This document shows positions 1-8,094 of a DNA stretch of 64,000 bases, one piece after another. Made by a program: the position numbers and the translations under genes. Source of the DNA: Yoonia sp. (GTDB lineage: Bacteria > Pseudomonadota > Alphaproteobacteria > Rhodobacterales > Rhodobacteraceae); NCBI RefSeq assembly GCF_014859355.1, contig NZ_JACUUJ010000002.1:1-64000 (forward strand), in the 5' to 3' direction. Within the stretch, counting starts at the first letter, position 1. Every line of letters begins with the position of its first letter. A model generated the notes under the pieces. The model did not search any database, was not told where the DNA came from, and saw only the letters and a list, made by a program, of their open reading frames with translations.

Positions 1-4
1 AAAT

Positions 5-82
5 GGCGGACTGGGGAGGATTCGAACCCCCGACCCCTTGATTCGTAGTCAAGTACTCTATCCAACTGAGCTACCAATCCGC
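5..82 (-). tRNA. tRNA-Arg (anticodon ACG)
   Basis: Read on the minus strand this folds into a normal cloverleaf. A 7-bp acceptor stem (GCGGATT with AGTCCGC, one G-U pair) is followed by a D-arm with TAGCTCAG, a 5-bp anticodon stem CTTGA/TCAAG around the loop CTACGAA, and a T-arm with the standard GGTTCGAATCC. The anticodon is ACG, whose A34 is normally edited to inosine by TadA to read CGU, CGC and CGA arginine codons. A complete CCA end is not encoded. It lies 60 bases downstream of the sensor kinase gene on the same strand. Confidence 0.96.
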
Positions 83-141
83 GTGAAGGGGGATTTAGCT
101 GCGCCAGCGCCGCGATGCAAGGGCAAATCGGAATTCTTTTG

Positions 142-1542
142 TCATTCGACGGCGGGTGTCAGGGCCAGGTCGGCTTTGGGCAGTTGGATCATGAAGATCG
201 TGCCGGCTTCATCCGTGCGTTTCAGTTCCAAACGGCCACCGTGGCCGCGGATCAGGTCAGAGGCGATCACAAGCCCTAAACCGGACCCACCTTTGCGCAC
301 ACCGCCTTGAAAAGGTTGAAACAGATGTTCTTGAGCCTTTTTTGGTAGCCCGGGGCCGGTATCCGTGACAGTCAGCCGCCAGACATGATCATCTTCGTCA
401 GCCTTGATCCCGATCTCTCCGGGTTCGCCGGTGGCCATGATGGCCTGGCGCGCGTTGCGCACAAGGTTGAAGATGACGCGGAACAACTGTTCGCCATCGG
501 CGCGCAGAATCATAGTGGCGGGAATGTCTTCGGCAAAAGAAATCGGATAGTCGCCCGCCGCCAGTCGTTCACTGTCGATCACGTCGTTAACGATATGGGC
601 CAGATTGACACGCGACAGCGCAGGTGCCGGTTCATCCACCCGACCAAAGGCCAAGGTGGTTTCACACAAGGTGACGGCGCGCGTGATGGAATTAACCAGT
701 TTTGGCGCCATGCGTTTGACCAGTGGATCGTCAGACCCTTCGATCCGGTCAACAAACAGTTGCGCCGAGGTCAGGATGTTGCGCAGGTCGTGGCTGACCT
801 TGGCGACAGCCCCGCCAAGCTGCGCCAGCCGTTCCTTTTGCTTGAGCGCGCCTGTCAGTTGTGTCTGCATCATTTGCATTGCCTCTTCGGCATCGCGCAG
901 TTCGCGCACAGCGGCGGTGGGCTGGATGATCTGGCGTGCGTCTTCGGGGGCGCCGGCGTAGCTTTTCATGTGTTCAACAACGCCTTTGATCGGGCGCACC
1001 AACAGGATCTGCACCGCCCAGAACAACAAAACTGCGGTGATGACTGAAATAACGGCCGACAAAAACAGCACGTTGCGTCCGTATTCCAGCATGGCATACC
1101 GAAGCGGCATCTGGTCCATCGTCACCTCGATCAGCAGGCCACCGTCGCGCACCGGATTGCCGATCACGCGGATGATCCGGTCGTTGGTATCAACCAATAT
1201 GCGCATCGCATCGGCGATCAGGGTCATGGCCGTTGCGCCGCGCATATCATACGTTCCGGTGATGGGTGCCGGAATGGGGGACGATAACGCCAGTTGCCGG
1301 ACTTCATCGCGGCGCAGCACCACGTTGTAAACACCTGCGTTTTGCAACAATTCAGCCTCAAGCGCGGGGCTGATCATGTCGCCGGCTTCCAGCGCCAATG
1401 ACGCGATCTGCGCCCGTTCCAGTCGTGCCAGTAAATAATCCTCTCGGAAACGGGCGACCGAAGGCACAAAAATCAATACCTCTGCCAGCATCACGAAGAT
1501 GACCGTGAGGATCAGGAACCGACCTGACAGAGTGTGAAACAT
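142..1542 (-). CDS. Membrane sensor histidine kinase
   Basis: A 466-residue inner-membrane sensor kinase. A first membrane segment lies at about residues 9-30 and a second at about 157-183, enclosing a periplasmic sensor region of roughly 125 residues. A HAMP-like linker follows, then a HisKA dimerisation helix with the H-box SHDLRNIL (phosphoacceptor His251). The HATPase_c domain shows N-box (FNLVRNARQAI), G1 (DTGPGLP) and G2 (GSGLGL) motifs, so it should be active. No response regulator gene is adjacent. The gene sits 18 bases downstream of the flavoprotein gene on the same strand and is probably co-transcribed with it. The signal sensed cannot be read from the sequence. Confidence 0.9.
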   Translation of the reverse strand: MFHTLSGRFLILTVIFVMLAEVLIFVPSVARFREDYLLARLERAQIASLALEAGDMISPALEAELLQNAGVYNVVLRRDEVRQLALSSPIPAPITGTYDMRGATAMTLIADAMRILVDTNDRIIRVIGNPVRDGGLLIEVTMDQMPLRYAMLEYGRNVLFLSAVISVITAVLLFWAVQILLVRPIKGVVEHMKSYAGAPEDARQIIQPTAAVRELRDAEEAMQMMQTQLTGALKQKERLAQLGGAVAKVSHDLRNILTSAQLFVDRIEGSDDPLVKRMAPKLVNSITRAVTLCETTLAFGRVDEPAPALSRVNLAHIVNDVIDSERLAAGDYPISFAEDIPATMILRADGEQLFRVIFNLVRNARQAIMATGEPGEIGIKADEDDHVWRLTVTDTGPGLPKKAQEHLFQPFQGGVRKGGSGLGLVIASDLIRGHGGRLELKRTDEAGTIFMIQLPKADLALTPAVE

Positions 1543-1560
1543 ATGCCTCGCCTTGCGCGA

Positions 1561-2979
1561 TCAGGGAAACCAGCGCTGGATCAATCCCACCACTTTCTTG
1601 ACCGTATCGCTTTCAAACAGTCTGGGGCTAAAATAGGCACCCGCAACCCTTTTGTTAACCTCGCTGATTGTGGGGTAGGGCAGAACGGTGTTGGCGATGG
1701 CAGACATTTTCATCTTGTTTGCGATGGCCATGGCCCACATGCTGATCAATTCGCCCGCCATATGCCCGGCGATCGATGCGCCGACAGGCCGCCCCTTGAC
1801 CACCATGACCTTGATCAGCCCTTTGGTTTTGCGTTCTGCGATTAGCCGGTCGTTATGGTGGAAATCAAAGCGCACAACCTCGACTGCGGCGCCGAATTTC
1901 TTTTTCGCCTGCGCCTCGGTCAGGCCAACCTGCGCCAGTTCAGGGTCAGTATAAGTGGCCCATGGAATGTGATCGGTGCGTTGTTTTGACGGCAGCCCAA
2001 ACAGCATTGACCGGATCAGCACGCCGGCATGATAGCTTGCGACATGGGTGAATTGCAGCCCGCCAGCCACGTCGCCCGCGGCATAAACCCGCTTGTTGCT
2101 GACCGACCGCAGATCCGCGCCAACTTTCAGCCCGGCGCGATCATGGGCGACGCCGCCCGCGTCCAGATCCAGTTTTTCGGTATTCACCTTGCGCCCCACC
2201 GCGATCAGCAGGTGTGATCCAGTGAAATCGCCCTTTGGCGTATGCACGGTGACGGTGTCGCCCTTGCCACTGATTTTTTCGGCTTGTGCGTCCTCGATGA
2301 TGTTGATGCCTTCGGCGCGCAGGTTGTCCAGCACGATGGCCGCCATTTCAGGGTCGTCCTTACCAAATGCTTTCATGCCTTCGATGACAGTGACATCACA
2401 GCCCAGACGCCGGTGTGCCTGTGCCATTTCCATGCCGATGGGGCCGCCTCCGATCACGATCAGGTGGTCGGGTTTGTCACGCAGATCAAAGATGTTTTCA
2501 TTCGTGTAATAAGTGACATCCTTCAACCCTGGAATTGGCGGCACGAAAGGCCCGGACCCGGTGGCAACCACGAACCGGCGCGCGGTGATCACTGTATCGC
2601 CTGCCTGCACTTGGGTTTTCGAGATGAAGCGGCCGAATTCCTGAATGACCTGCACGCCCAGCCCTTCGAACCGTTCCACGCTGTCCACGGGGGCAATCGT
2701 TGCGATCACATCGGCGACATGGTCCTTGGCGGCGGCATAATCGACGGTTGGCGCGACTGCGGCCACGCCATAGGGCGCGCCGTGCGACATGGCATAGGCC
2801 TGTTTGGCCGAGGCGATCAGTGCCTTGGACGGCACGCAGCCATAGTTCAGGCAATCGCCGCCCATTTTGTGCCCCTCGACCAGCACGACCTTTGCGCCCA
2901 TCTGCACAGCCCCTGCTGCGATGGACAAGCCGGCAGAACCACCGCCGATGATGCAAATATCTGTCTTGATCTGCTTCAT
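1561..2979 (-). CDS. FAD-dependent pyridine nucleotide-disulfide oxidoreductase, mercuric-reductase-like
   Basis: A 472-residue class I flavoprotein disulfide reductase. It has an N-terminal FAD-binding GGGSAG fold (residues 12-17), the redox-active pair in GDCLNYGCVPSK (Cys43 and Cys48), an internal NAD(P)-binding GGGPIG motif, a second FAD contact (AAGDVAGG) and the C-terminal dimerisation domain. The C-terminal motif reads PYPTISE, with Tyr where glutathione and lipoamide reductases carry His, as in the mercuric-reductase-like subgroup. The vicinal C-terminal cysteine pair and the N-terminal MerA metal-binding domain of true mercuric reductases are absent, so mercury reduction should not be assumed. 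It starts 3 bases after the TVP38 gene stop. This pairing is widespread in proteobacteria, but its substrate is unknown. Confidence 0.9.
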   Translation of the reverse strand: MKQIKTDICIIGGGSAGLSIAAGAVQMGAKVVLVEGHKMGGDCLNYGCVPSKALIASAKQAYAMSHGAPYGVAAVAPTVDYAAAKDHVADVIATIAPVDSVERFEGLGVQVIQEFGRFISKTQVQAGDTVITARRFVVATGSGPFVPPIPGLKDVTYYTNENIFDLRDKPDHLIVIGGGPIGMEMAQAHRRLGCDVTVIEGMKAFGKDDPEMAAIVLDNLRAEGINIIEDAQAEKISGKGDTVTVHTPKGDFTGSHLLIAVGRKVNTEKLDLDAGGVAHDRAGLKVGADLRSVSNKRVYAAGDVAGGLQFTHVASYHAGVLIRSMLFGLPSKQRTDHIPWATYTDPELAQVGLTEAQAKKKFGAAVEVVRFDFHHNDRLIAERKTKGLIKVMVVKGRPVGASIAGHMAGELISMWAMAIANKMKMSAIANTVLPYPTISEVNKRVAGAYFSPRLFESDTVKKVVGLIQRWFP

Positions 2980-2982
2980 GGA

Positions 2983-3714
2983 TTACAAACCTTTCTTGCC
3001 GCGCAGGGCCTTGATGAAAATAGGAAGAGCAGCCAGTGCGCAGAGCCCCAAAATAGGCAAGAGAATGGCTGGCTCGAAGATAATGCCAAGGTTGGGGGTT
3101 TCGCCACGGGCGAACACCTCGCCCAGTCCGGCGCCGACGGATGTATAAACGACGCCCCCGGGGATGATGCCCAGAAAAGTTGAAATCGCAAAGCGCGACA
3201 GCGGCACAGCGACCAGCGCAGGCACCAGATTGGCCACAAAGAACGGCACAGCAGGGACCAACCGGATCAAAAACAGCATTTCCCACTGGTTGTTGTCGAT
3301 CCCTTCCTTGATCCGCTTGACCGTGCCTTCGGATGTTTCCATTTTTGCCGCCAGCCGTTCGCCCAAACCCCAGCGTGCCGCCTGGAAGATGATGATCGCG
3401 CCTATCGTCGCGCCCGTGATATTGAACAGGGCGCCGGGAAAGGTGGAAAATAAAAAACCGCCCGTCAGCGTGGCGATGGTGGCCCCGGGCAGCGAAAATG
3501 CCACAATCACGACATAGGCGGCAATAAACGCAGCCACAGTTGCCAGATAGTTTGCATCGCGAAACGTGATCAGCGCCTCGCGGTTGTCAGCAAGCGCCTG
3601 AAATGAAAGGTAATCGCGTAGATAGACCGCGCCAAGCACGGCTACGATCAGGATCGTCAGCAGTGGAAGGTTGCGTATCAACGGATGGGTGGACTTTTCT
3701 GTCATCTCGGGCAT
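2983..3714 (-). CDS. TVP38/TMEM64 family inner-membrane protein
   Basis: A 243-residue polytopic membrane protein of the DedA/VTT superfamily. Hydrophobic segments lie at about residues 16-33, 56-76, 80-112, 146-170, 174-195 and 212-236. The signature region F-L-I-R-L-x-P-x-x-P-F-x-x-x-N is at about residues 147-162, followed by the glycine-rich GIIPGGVVYTSVGAGLG. Superfamily members are implicated in membrane lipid scrambling or ion homeostasis, but no substrate can be assigned. Met4 is a possible alternative start. It heads the minus-strand cluster with the flavoprotein and the sensor kinase. Confidence 0.88.
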   Translation of the reverse strand: MPEMTEKSTHPLIRNLPLLTILIVAVLGAVYLRDYLSFQALADNREALITFRDANYLATVAAFIAAYVVIVAFSLPGATIATLTGGFLFSTFPGALFNITGATIGAIIIFQAARWGLGERLAAKMETSEGTVKRIKEGIDNNQWEMLFLIRLVPAVPFFVANLVPALVAVPLSRFAISTFLGIIPGGVVYTSVGAGLGEVFARGETPNLGIIFEPAILLPILGLCALAALPIFIKALRGKKGL

Positions 3715-3773
3715 CTTTCAAGTTCGCTCCAGCAGTGTGGTATGGGATGTTACATGACGACATGAATGGTTTT

Positions 3774-3789
3774 GTGATACCCTTATCAC
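3774..3789. repeat. Inverted repeat upstream of the TVP38 gene
   Basis: GTGATA-CCCT-TATCAC is a perfect 6-bp inverted repeat with a 4-base spacer, 60 bp before the TVP38 start codon. Its position would suit a regulator binding site for the minus-strand cluster. The spacing does not match a canonical CRP site. The rest of the 290-bp gap to rpmH holds the rpmH promoter and no gene I can support. Confidence 0.3.
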
Positions 3790-3906
3790 GGTCCATTGAT
3801 GTAAATGCGTCCGCTTGTTTCAGTTTTGTGGGGCTAAGCGTGATGATTGAAACATTTAGGCCGTGCAAAATTTCCGAATTGTTGCAGTTTGACCTTGGGA
3901 TGAGCG

Positions 3907-3935
3907 TTGACAGCGGGGCGGCCCCGCTTTATGGC
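3907..3935 (+). promoter_or_regulatory. Probable rpmH promoter
   Basis: TTGACA (3907-3912) and TATGGC (3930-3935) are separated by 17 bp, an excellent -35 and a fair -10 for the housekeeping sigma factor. They sit about 70 bases before the rpmH start. Fifteen bases of the spacer form a palindrome (GCGGGGC-G-GCCCCGC), which is unusual inside a promoter. Confidence 0.6.
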
Positions 3936-4004
3936 ACGGTTCTGAATTGTTGATCGGCTTCGAATCCGTCGTTTCGGATTTGGCCCCAGACCGGAGGACA
4001 CGCG

Positions 4005-4139
4005 ATGAAGCGTACGTTCCAACCATCGAATCGGGTTCGCAAGAACCGCCATGGCTTTCGCGCACGGATGGCCACCAAGGCCGGGCGCAAGATTATCAAT
4101 GCGCGCCGTGCCAAAGGCCGTGCAAAGCTGAGCGCGTAA
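4005..4139 (+). CDS. rpmH: 50S ribosomal protein L34
   Basis: A 44-residue, very basic protein beginning [20 protein letters not shown] and containing the family core [19 protein letters not shown]. The length is exactly that expected for bacterial L34, a late-assembling large-subunit protein. A good ribosome binding site (GGAGG) lies 7 bases before the ATG. It is the first gene of the conserved rpmH-rnpA-yidD cluster. It was too short to be picked up by a simple 60-codon ORF search. Confidence 0.97.
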   Translation: MKRTFQPSNRVRKNRHGFRARMATKAGRKIINARRAKGRAKLSA

Positions 4140-4153
4140 GCGCCTACGCTGCC

Positions 4154-4546
4154 TTGACTGATTTGAAACCGCCGGTTGGGCCAGATGCAGGCACTCCGGC
4201 GGTTTCCGTTTGTTTGCAGGTTCTGACGCTGCGTGCGGATTTCCTGCGTGCATCCCATGGGCGCAGATACGCCACGCCCGGCATCCACCTGCAAGCCCGC
4301 AAACGTGCAGAGGGCGAGCCACAGGGTATCCGCGTCGGCTATACCTGTTCCAAAAAGGTCGGCAATGCCGTCGCCCGTAACCGTGCCAAGCGACGGTTGC
4401 GCGAAGTGGCAAGGTTGGTTTTGCCTGAATATGGCCGCGATGGCTGGGATTATGTATTGGTCGGGCGCAAGGACGTGACCGCGACGCTGCCGTTTGATAC
4501 GCTGGTCACCGATCTGAAACGCGCGTTGCGCAAGGTGCATCCATGA
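4154..4546 (+). CDS. rnpA: Ribonuclease P protein component
   Basis: The protein part of RNase P, which with the RNA subunit trims tRNA 5' ends. The family RNR signature [14 protein letters not shown] is clear, preceded by [17 protein letters not shown] and by the substrate-contacting stretch RADFLRA. The frame is open further upstream through rpmH, but that part is not RnpA-like. I place the start at TTG 4154 (130 residues), with TTG 4163 as an alternative. Neither has a strong ribosome binding site, so translation is probably coupled to rpmH, which ends 14 bases earlier. Its stop overlaps the yidD start (ATGA). Confidence 0.9.
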   Translation: MTDLKPPVGPDAGTPAVSVCLQVLTLRADFLRASHGRRYATPGIHLQARKRAEGEPQGIRVGYTCSKKVGNAVARNRAKRRLREVARLVLPEYGRDGWDYVLVGRKDVTATLPFDTLVTDLKRALRKVHP

Positions 4547-4764
4547 CACCGCTGGCCTATATCGTATCGCTGCCTGTGCGGGCTTACCGGGTGGTGTTGT
4601 CGCCATGGGTCGGGCATGGCTGCCGCTATCAGCCGACATGTTCGGCCTATGCGCTGGAGGCGCTTGAGAAGCACGGCGCAATCAAGGGCACGTGGCTGGC
4701 CGCGCGCCGGATCGGGCGCTGTCATCCGCTGGGCGGTTCCGGCATCGACAACGTTCCGGACTGA
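4543..4764 (+). CDS. yidD: Membrane protein insertion efficiency factor YidD
   Basis: A 73-residue protein with the family core [27 protein letters not shown], which includes the conserved cysteines of the CRYxPTCSxYA motif, followed by [10 protein letters not shown]. YidD is an amphipathic inner-membrane-associated helper of YidC-dependent membrane protein insertion. The start overlaps the rnpA stop by 4 bases. The usual next gene, yidC, is absent here. The cluster ends at a palindromic terminator and a convergent lipoprotein gene. Confidence 0.95.
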   Translation: MTPLAYIVSLPVRAYRVVLSPWVGHGCRYQPTCSAYALEALEKHGAIKGTWLAARRIGRCHPLGGSGIDNVPD

Positions 4765-4783
4765 GATTTTTCGCGAAAAATCT
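4764..4783. terminator. Bidirectional terminator between yidD and the DUF3833 gene
   Basis: A perfect 20-bp palindrome (AGATTTTTCGCGAAAAATCT) begins at the last base of yidD and ends just before the convergent lipoprotein gene stop. A-rich and T-rich flanks on both sides suit intrinsic termination in both directions. Confidence 0.65.
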
Positions 4784-4785
4784 TG

Positions 4786-5322
4786 TTACATTTTTTCGAA
4801 TGAAATTGTTACCGTGCCAATGTCGAACCCGTAACGTCTGACATAGGCAAGGTTCAGCAGGCGATCCTCGGCCAGCAGCCACATCCAGTCGTCGAATGTC
4901 ACGCGCATCGTGTCGGTGGTGCCATCCGCAGATGGAATCGGCAAATCAATTTCATATTTCCAGTTAAACCTGTTGTCCTGTTCCTGACCGACCGCAGCGC
5001 CAATCACACCGGGCGCTGTGCCGGTCCAGCTGTCAGGGCCGGTTTTGGTCAGCGTCCAGACGCGCTGTTCGGTTGATCCGTCTTCATAGGCGAAATCTTC
5101 GACCAGCCGCAGGCGGTCGCCATCCCAATCGCCTGTGATGGTCACCACGAAACTGCGCCTCACGGTGCCCAGAATGTCCTGAAACTGGCCGTAAGCCACC
5201 AGATTGCCGTCAAAGAACTCCTCCAGGTTCAGCTTGCGGTCGCTCAGGCTGGGGTCGTCAAATGAGGGCTTGCCCGTGCAGGCAGCCAGAAAGGCAAGGG
5301 TGGCGATTATGATCAGACGCAT
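4786..5322 (-). CDS. DUF3833 family lipoprotein
   Basis: A 178-residue protein with a short lipoprotein signal peptide ([15 protein letters not shown], predicted lipidated Cys15) and a soluble domain that fits the DUF3833 family: [17 protein letters not shown] near the N-terminus, a central W-D-G-D region and a C-terminal [26 protein letters not shown] block. These proteins are predicted periplasmic or outer-membrane lipoproteins of unknown function. The gene converges on yidD and is divergent from ttcA. Confidence 0.82.
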   Translation of the reverse strand: MRLIIIATLAFLAACTGKPSFDDPSLSDRKLNLEEFFDGNLVAYGQFQDILGTVRRSFVVTITGDWDGDRLRLVEDFAYEDGSTEQRVWTLTKTGPDSWTGTAPGVIGAAVGQEQDNRFNWKYEIDLPIPSADGTTDTMRVTFDDWMWLLAEDRLLNLAYVRRYGFDIGTVTISFEKM

Positions 5323-5408
5323 GGCGAACTCCGTTTTTTCTTTTTACGCATCAAGGCGCCGGTTGGATGCCTCTAGGCAGAGCAGCGGTAATCTGGCATA
5401 TGCGCGCC

Positions 5409-6269
5409 ATGTTAGATGATGCCGACGACATTCACCCGCTGTTCTACGGTGCGCCCAAAACCACCGGGTTCAAGAAGCTGCGCAAGCGGATCGTGCAGAA
5501 CGTGCGCGAGGCGATCGAACAATATGGTATGGTCAACCGCGACCCAGCAGCGCCGGTGGCAAAATGGTTGGTCTGTCTGTCGGGGGGCAAGGACAGCTAT
5601 ACCCTGCTGGCGGTTCTTTACGAATTGAAATGGCGCGGGTTGCTGCCGGTCGAATTGGTGGCTTGCAATCTTGATCAGGGCCAACCGGGGTTTCCGGCGA
5701 CGGTTCTGCCAGCGTTTCTGGCGAAGATGGGCGTGCCGCACCGGATTGAATATCAGGACACCTATTCCATCGTCATGGACAAGGTGCCAGCGGGGCGAAC
5801 GTTTTGTGCGCTGTGTTCGCGTCTGCGCCGCGGTAATCTGTATCGGATCGCCCGCGAGGAAGGCTGTTCGGCGGTCGTGCTGGGCCATCACCGCGATGAT
5901 ATTCTGGAAACCTTTTTCATGAACCTGTTTCACGGTGGCCGTCTGGCCACGATGCCGCCGAAACTGGTAAATGAAGAAGGCGATTTATTCCTTTACCGCC
6001 CCCTTGCTCATGTGGCCGAGGCGGATTGCGCAAAATTTGCGGCTGCCATGCGCTATCCCATCATTCCTTGTGACCTGTGTGGATCACAAGACGGGTTGCA
6101 GCGCCAGCAGGTCAAACAGATCATTGATGGCTGGGAAAAAAACAGCCCCGGTCGCAGGCAGGTCATGTTTCGGGCCTTGATGAACGCGCGACCATCGCAT
6201 TTATTGGACCCCAAACTGTTTGACTTTGTCGGCTTGGAGCGACCAAACGCGGCCGCGTCGGACGTTTAG
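5409..6269 (+). CDS. ttcA: tRNA 2-thiocytidine(32) synthetase TtcA
   Basis: An ATP-pyrophosphatase of the PP-loop family that thiolates C32 of certain tRNAs with the help of an iron-sulfur cluster. The PP-loop SGGKDS is at residues 58-63. The CxxC pairs CALC (133-136) and CDLC (221-224) match the cluster and sulfur-transfer cysteines of E. coli TtcA. GHHRDD (around 159) is the family motif. I chose ATG 5409, which gives [14 protein letters not shown] and 286 residues. ATG 5400 and 5367 are in frame upstream but add non-conserved residues. The gene is divergent from the DUF3833 lipoprotein gene. Confidence 0.93.
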   Translation: MLDDADDIHPLFYGAPKTTGFKKLRKRIVQNVREAIEQYGMVNRDPAAPVAKWLVCLSGGKDSYTLLAVLYELKWRGLLPVELVACNLDQGQPGFPATVLPAFLAKMGVPHRIEYQDTYSIVMDKVPAGRTFCALCSRLRRGNLYRIAREEGCSAVVLGHHRDDILETFFMNLFHGGRLATMPPKLVNEEGDLFLYRPLAHVAEADCAKFAAAMRYPIIPCDLCGSQDGLQRQQVKQIIDGWEKNSPGRRQVMFRALMNARPSHLLDPKLFDFVGLERPNAAASDV

Positions 6270-6324
6270 CAGTCCGTCGCAGAGCGTGGCCACATCGGGC
6301 GGTTTTGTGATATTGCAGCGGTTG

Positions 6325-6433
6325 TGCGACAAGGGCCATTTATCTGGCGCAAAGGCGCTTGACCGGTGCGGCAGGCCTGATGCAAACCGCGCAGGGCAAG
6401 CGGGTCACTGTTTTTGAAAAAGAAATAATGAGG
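6325..6433 (+). pseudogene. Possible remnant of a FAD-binding oxidoreductase N-terminus
   Basis: In the 269-base gap between ttcA and the next gene, one short frame reads GAAGLMQTAQGKRVTVFEKE. This resembles the dinucleotide-binding start of HI0933/TIGR03862-type flavoproteins, but the expected GxGxxG loop is incomplete, there is no start codon context, and the frame closes soon after. It could be a decayed gene or chance. Nothing else coding is visible in the gap. Confidence 0.2.
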
Positions 6434-6538
6434 CGGCATTGTGGGTTGTATCCTGATTTTGCCAGTATTTTATAAAAATGTCCGCCAATTCGGTGAAATC
6501 CGCTATGTCAGAGGTCAGCGCGTGGGGTAGAATAGCGC

Positions 6539-8074
6539 ATGATGTATAAATTTGCTGCTTTTCTGATTTTTGTAGTACCGCCCGCGATCGTATTTTCTGC
6601 ACCTGTTGAATTGCGATCGGCCGATGGGTTCATCACTATTGAAGGGGAGGTCGTCGGATTTGACGGAACAATGGTCACTGTCGCGTCCACTGTTGGGCGG
6701 GTCAATGTTCCTGTATCGCAGGTGGGGTGTTATGGCGCGGGCTGTGCCAGCCTGGTGACAGAGAATGATTTCGGGCTGACTGCTGCAGATTTTCTGGGGG
6801 TGTTTGCCGGAGCAGATGAAAACCTTTCCGTCGCAGGCGCAGCGCCCGATGCGGCAGTGGCAAGTGTTGACTTTGCTCGGGATGGTTCTGCCGGTGTGTT
6901 CGATCCGCTTGCGGCAGCATATGCCGCTACTGGGCAAGCGGTGCCGCTGTCCATTGCGGACCAAGGCGGCAGCAGCGATGTTCGCATCGGCACGGTGCTG
7001 CTGACAGATCTGGCCGAGGTTGCCTATCCTGCGCCGGCGGATTGGGCGATGACCGCGCAGCCCACGCAACAGATGTTAGGTCTGGACGCGCTTGTTGTGG
7101 TCGCCCCCGGCAATATCGGTGTCAGTGGCATTTCCGTCGCGCAACTGGCAGCGATTTACGCCGGAGAGATCACAAACTGGTCTGAACTGGGCGGTGCTGA
7201 CACAGCCATCTTGACCTTGCAACTGCCCGAATCGTCGCCCACACGGGCCGCACTGAACCGCATCATCATGGCACCGGCTGGCAAGGAAATCGCAGACAGT
7301 GTCCTGATCATGGCCGATGAACAAAGCATTGCAGCCTCTGTCAACCAGCTTCCGGGCAGCCTGAGCGTGATCGGGTTTGGAAACCTTGGCGACAATCAAG
7401 CGTTGTCGGTTTCAGGTCGTTGTGGTCCGGCGGTCACCCCGACGACGTTCAACATCATATCGGGGGATTATCCGCTTTTGCTGCCGGTGATGGCCAGCGC
7501 TGACCCGCTGGATAGCACATCGCAGGTGCGCGCCTTTTTTGATTTTGCCATGACATCTGTGGCCCAAATGGGGATAGCTGCTGCCGGTTATGTGAACCAA
7601 AGCGCGATGATACAGGATCATGCAGAAAAGACTGCGCGACTTGGTGGCCTGTTAGAGGCCACACTGACGGATGCAGAACGCCTTGTTGCGGCACAGATGT
7701 TTCAGGAAATGTCGCAGGCAGACCGGTTGTCGCCCACGCTGTTTGGTGGTCCGGTCAGCGCGCCACAAGCGGCATGGAACCGAGCGATGTTCCTGTTATT
7801 GGACGATCTTCTCAAAACACCGGACTATGCCGGGCGCGCGGTTGTATTTGTCGGCTATGCCATCAGCCCTGACGGCGATGAAGCGGCGATCACCCTTTCG
7901 CGCACCGCGGCGGCGGATCTGCGCGCGGCGTTTGCGCAATTTGCGCCGGACACCGTGCAGAACAACAGTCTGCAACTGTCTTCGCGGGGTTTTGGCAGCA
8001 TCGCACCGACAACCTGTTACAGTGGACAGACTGGTCCTGCGGCCCAAAGCAGGGTCGAAGTGTGGGTGCGATAG
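6539..8074 (+). CDS. PstS-like substrate-binding protein with C-terminal OmpA-like region
   Basis: A 511-residue exported protein. A signal peptide covers about residues 1-21 (cleavage near IVFSA). It is followed by a short all-beta stretch, then a periplasmic phosphate-binding-protein-like domain (about 95-310) with the family pattern VVVAPGNIGVSGISVAQLAAIYAG-EITNWSELGG. After about residue 390 the sequence looks like an OmpA/MotB-type peptidoglycan-associated domain (VVFVGYAISPDGDEAAITLSRTAAADLRAAF), ending with QSRVEVWVR. This resembles the PstS/OmpA-type chimeras of proteobacteria, whose ligand is often not phosphate. No pst permease genes are nearby. The stop lies just before the ROK kinase start. 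Confidence 0.75.
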   Translation: MMYKFAAFLIFVVPPAIVFSAPVELRSADGFITIEGEVVGFDGTMVTVASTVGRVNVPVSQVGCYGAGCASLVTENDFGLTAADFLGVFAGADENLSVAGAAPDAAVASVDFARDGSAGVFDPLAAAYAATGQAVPLSIADQGGSSDVRIGTVLLTDLAEVAYPAPADWAMTAQPTQQMLGLDALVVVAPGNIGVSGISVAQLAAIYAGEITNWSELGGADTAILTLQLPESSPTRAALNRIIMAPAGKEIADSVLIMADEQSIAASVNQLPGSLSVIGFGNLGDNQALSVSGRCGPAVTPTTFNIISGDYPLLLPVMASADPLDSTSQVRAFFDFAMTSVAQMGIAAAGYVNQSAMIQDHAEKTARLGGLLEATLTDAERLVAAQMFQEMSQADRLSPTLFGGPVSAPQAAWNRAMFLLLDDLLKTPDYAGRAVVFVGYAISPDGDEAAITLSRTAAADLRAAFAQFAPDTVQNNSLQLSSRGFGSIAPTTCYSGQTGPAAQSRVEVWVR

Positions 8075-8094
8075 TTCGTGTGAATCGTCACCAA

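Noticed and set aside
1561-2979. Annotation as a true mercuric reductase (merA)
   Set aside because: The C-terminal vicinal cysteines and the MerA metal-binding domain are absent, and no mer genes are near.
2242-3183. A 313-codon plus-strand frame opposite the flavoprotein and TVP38 genes
   Set aside because: Rich in Cys, His and Gln with no family signature, and spans the junction of two real genes.
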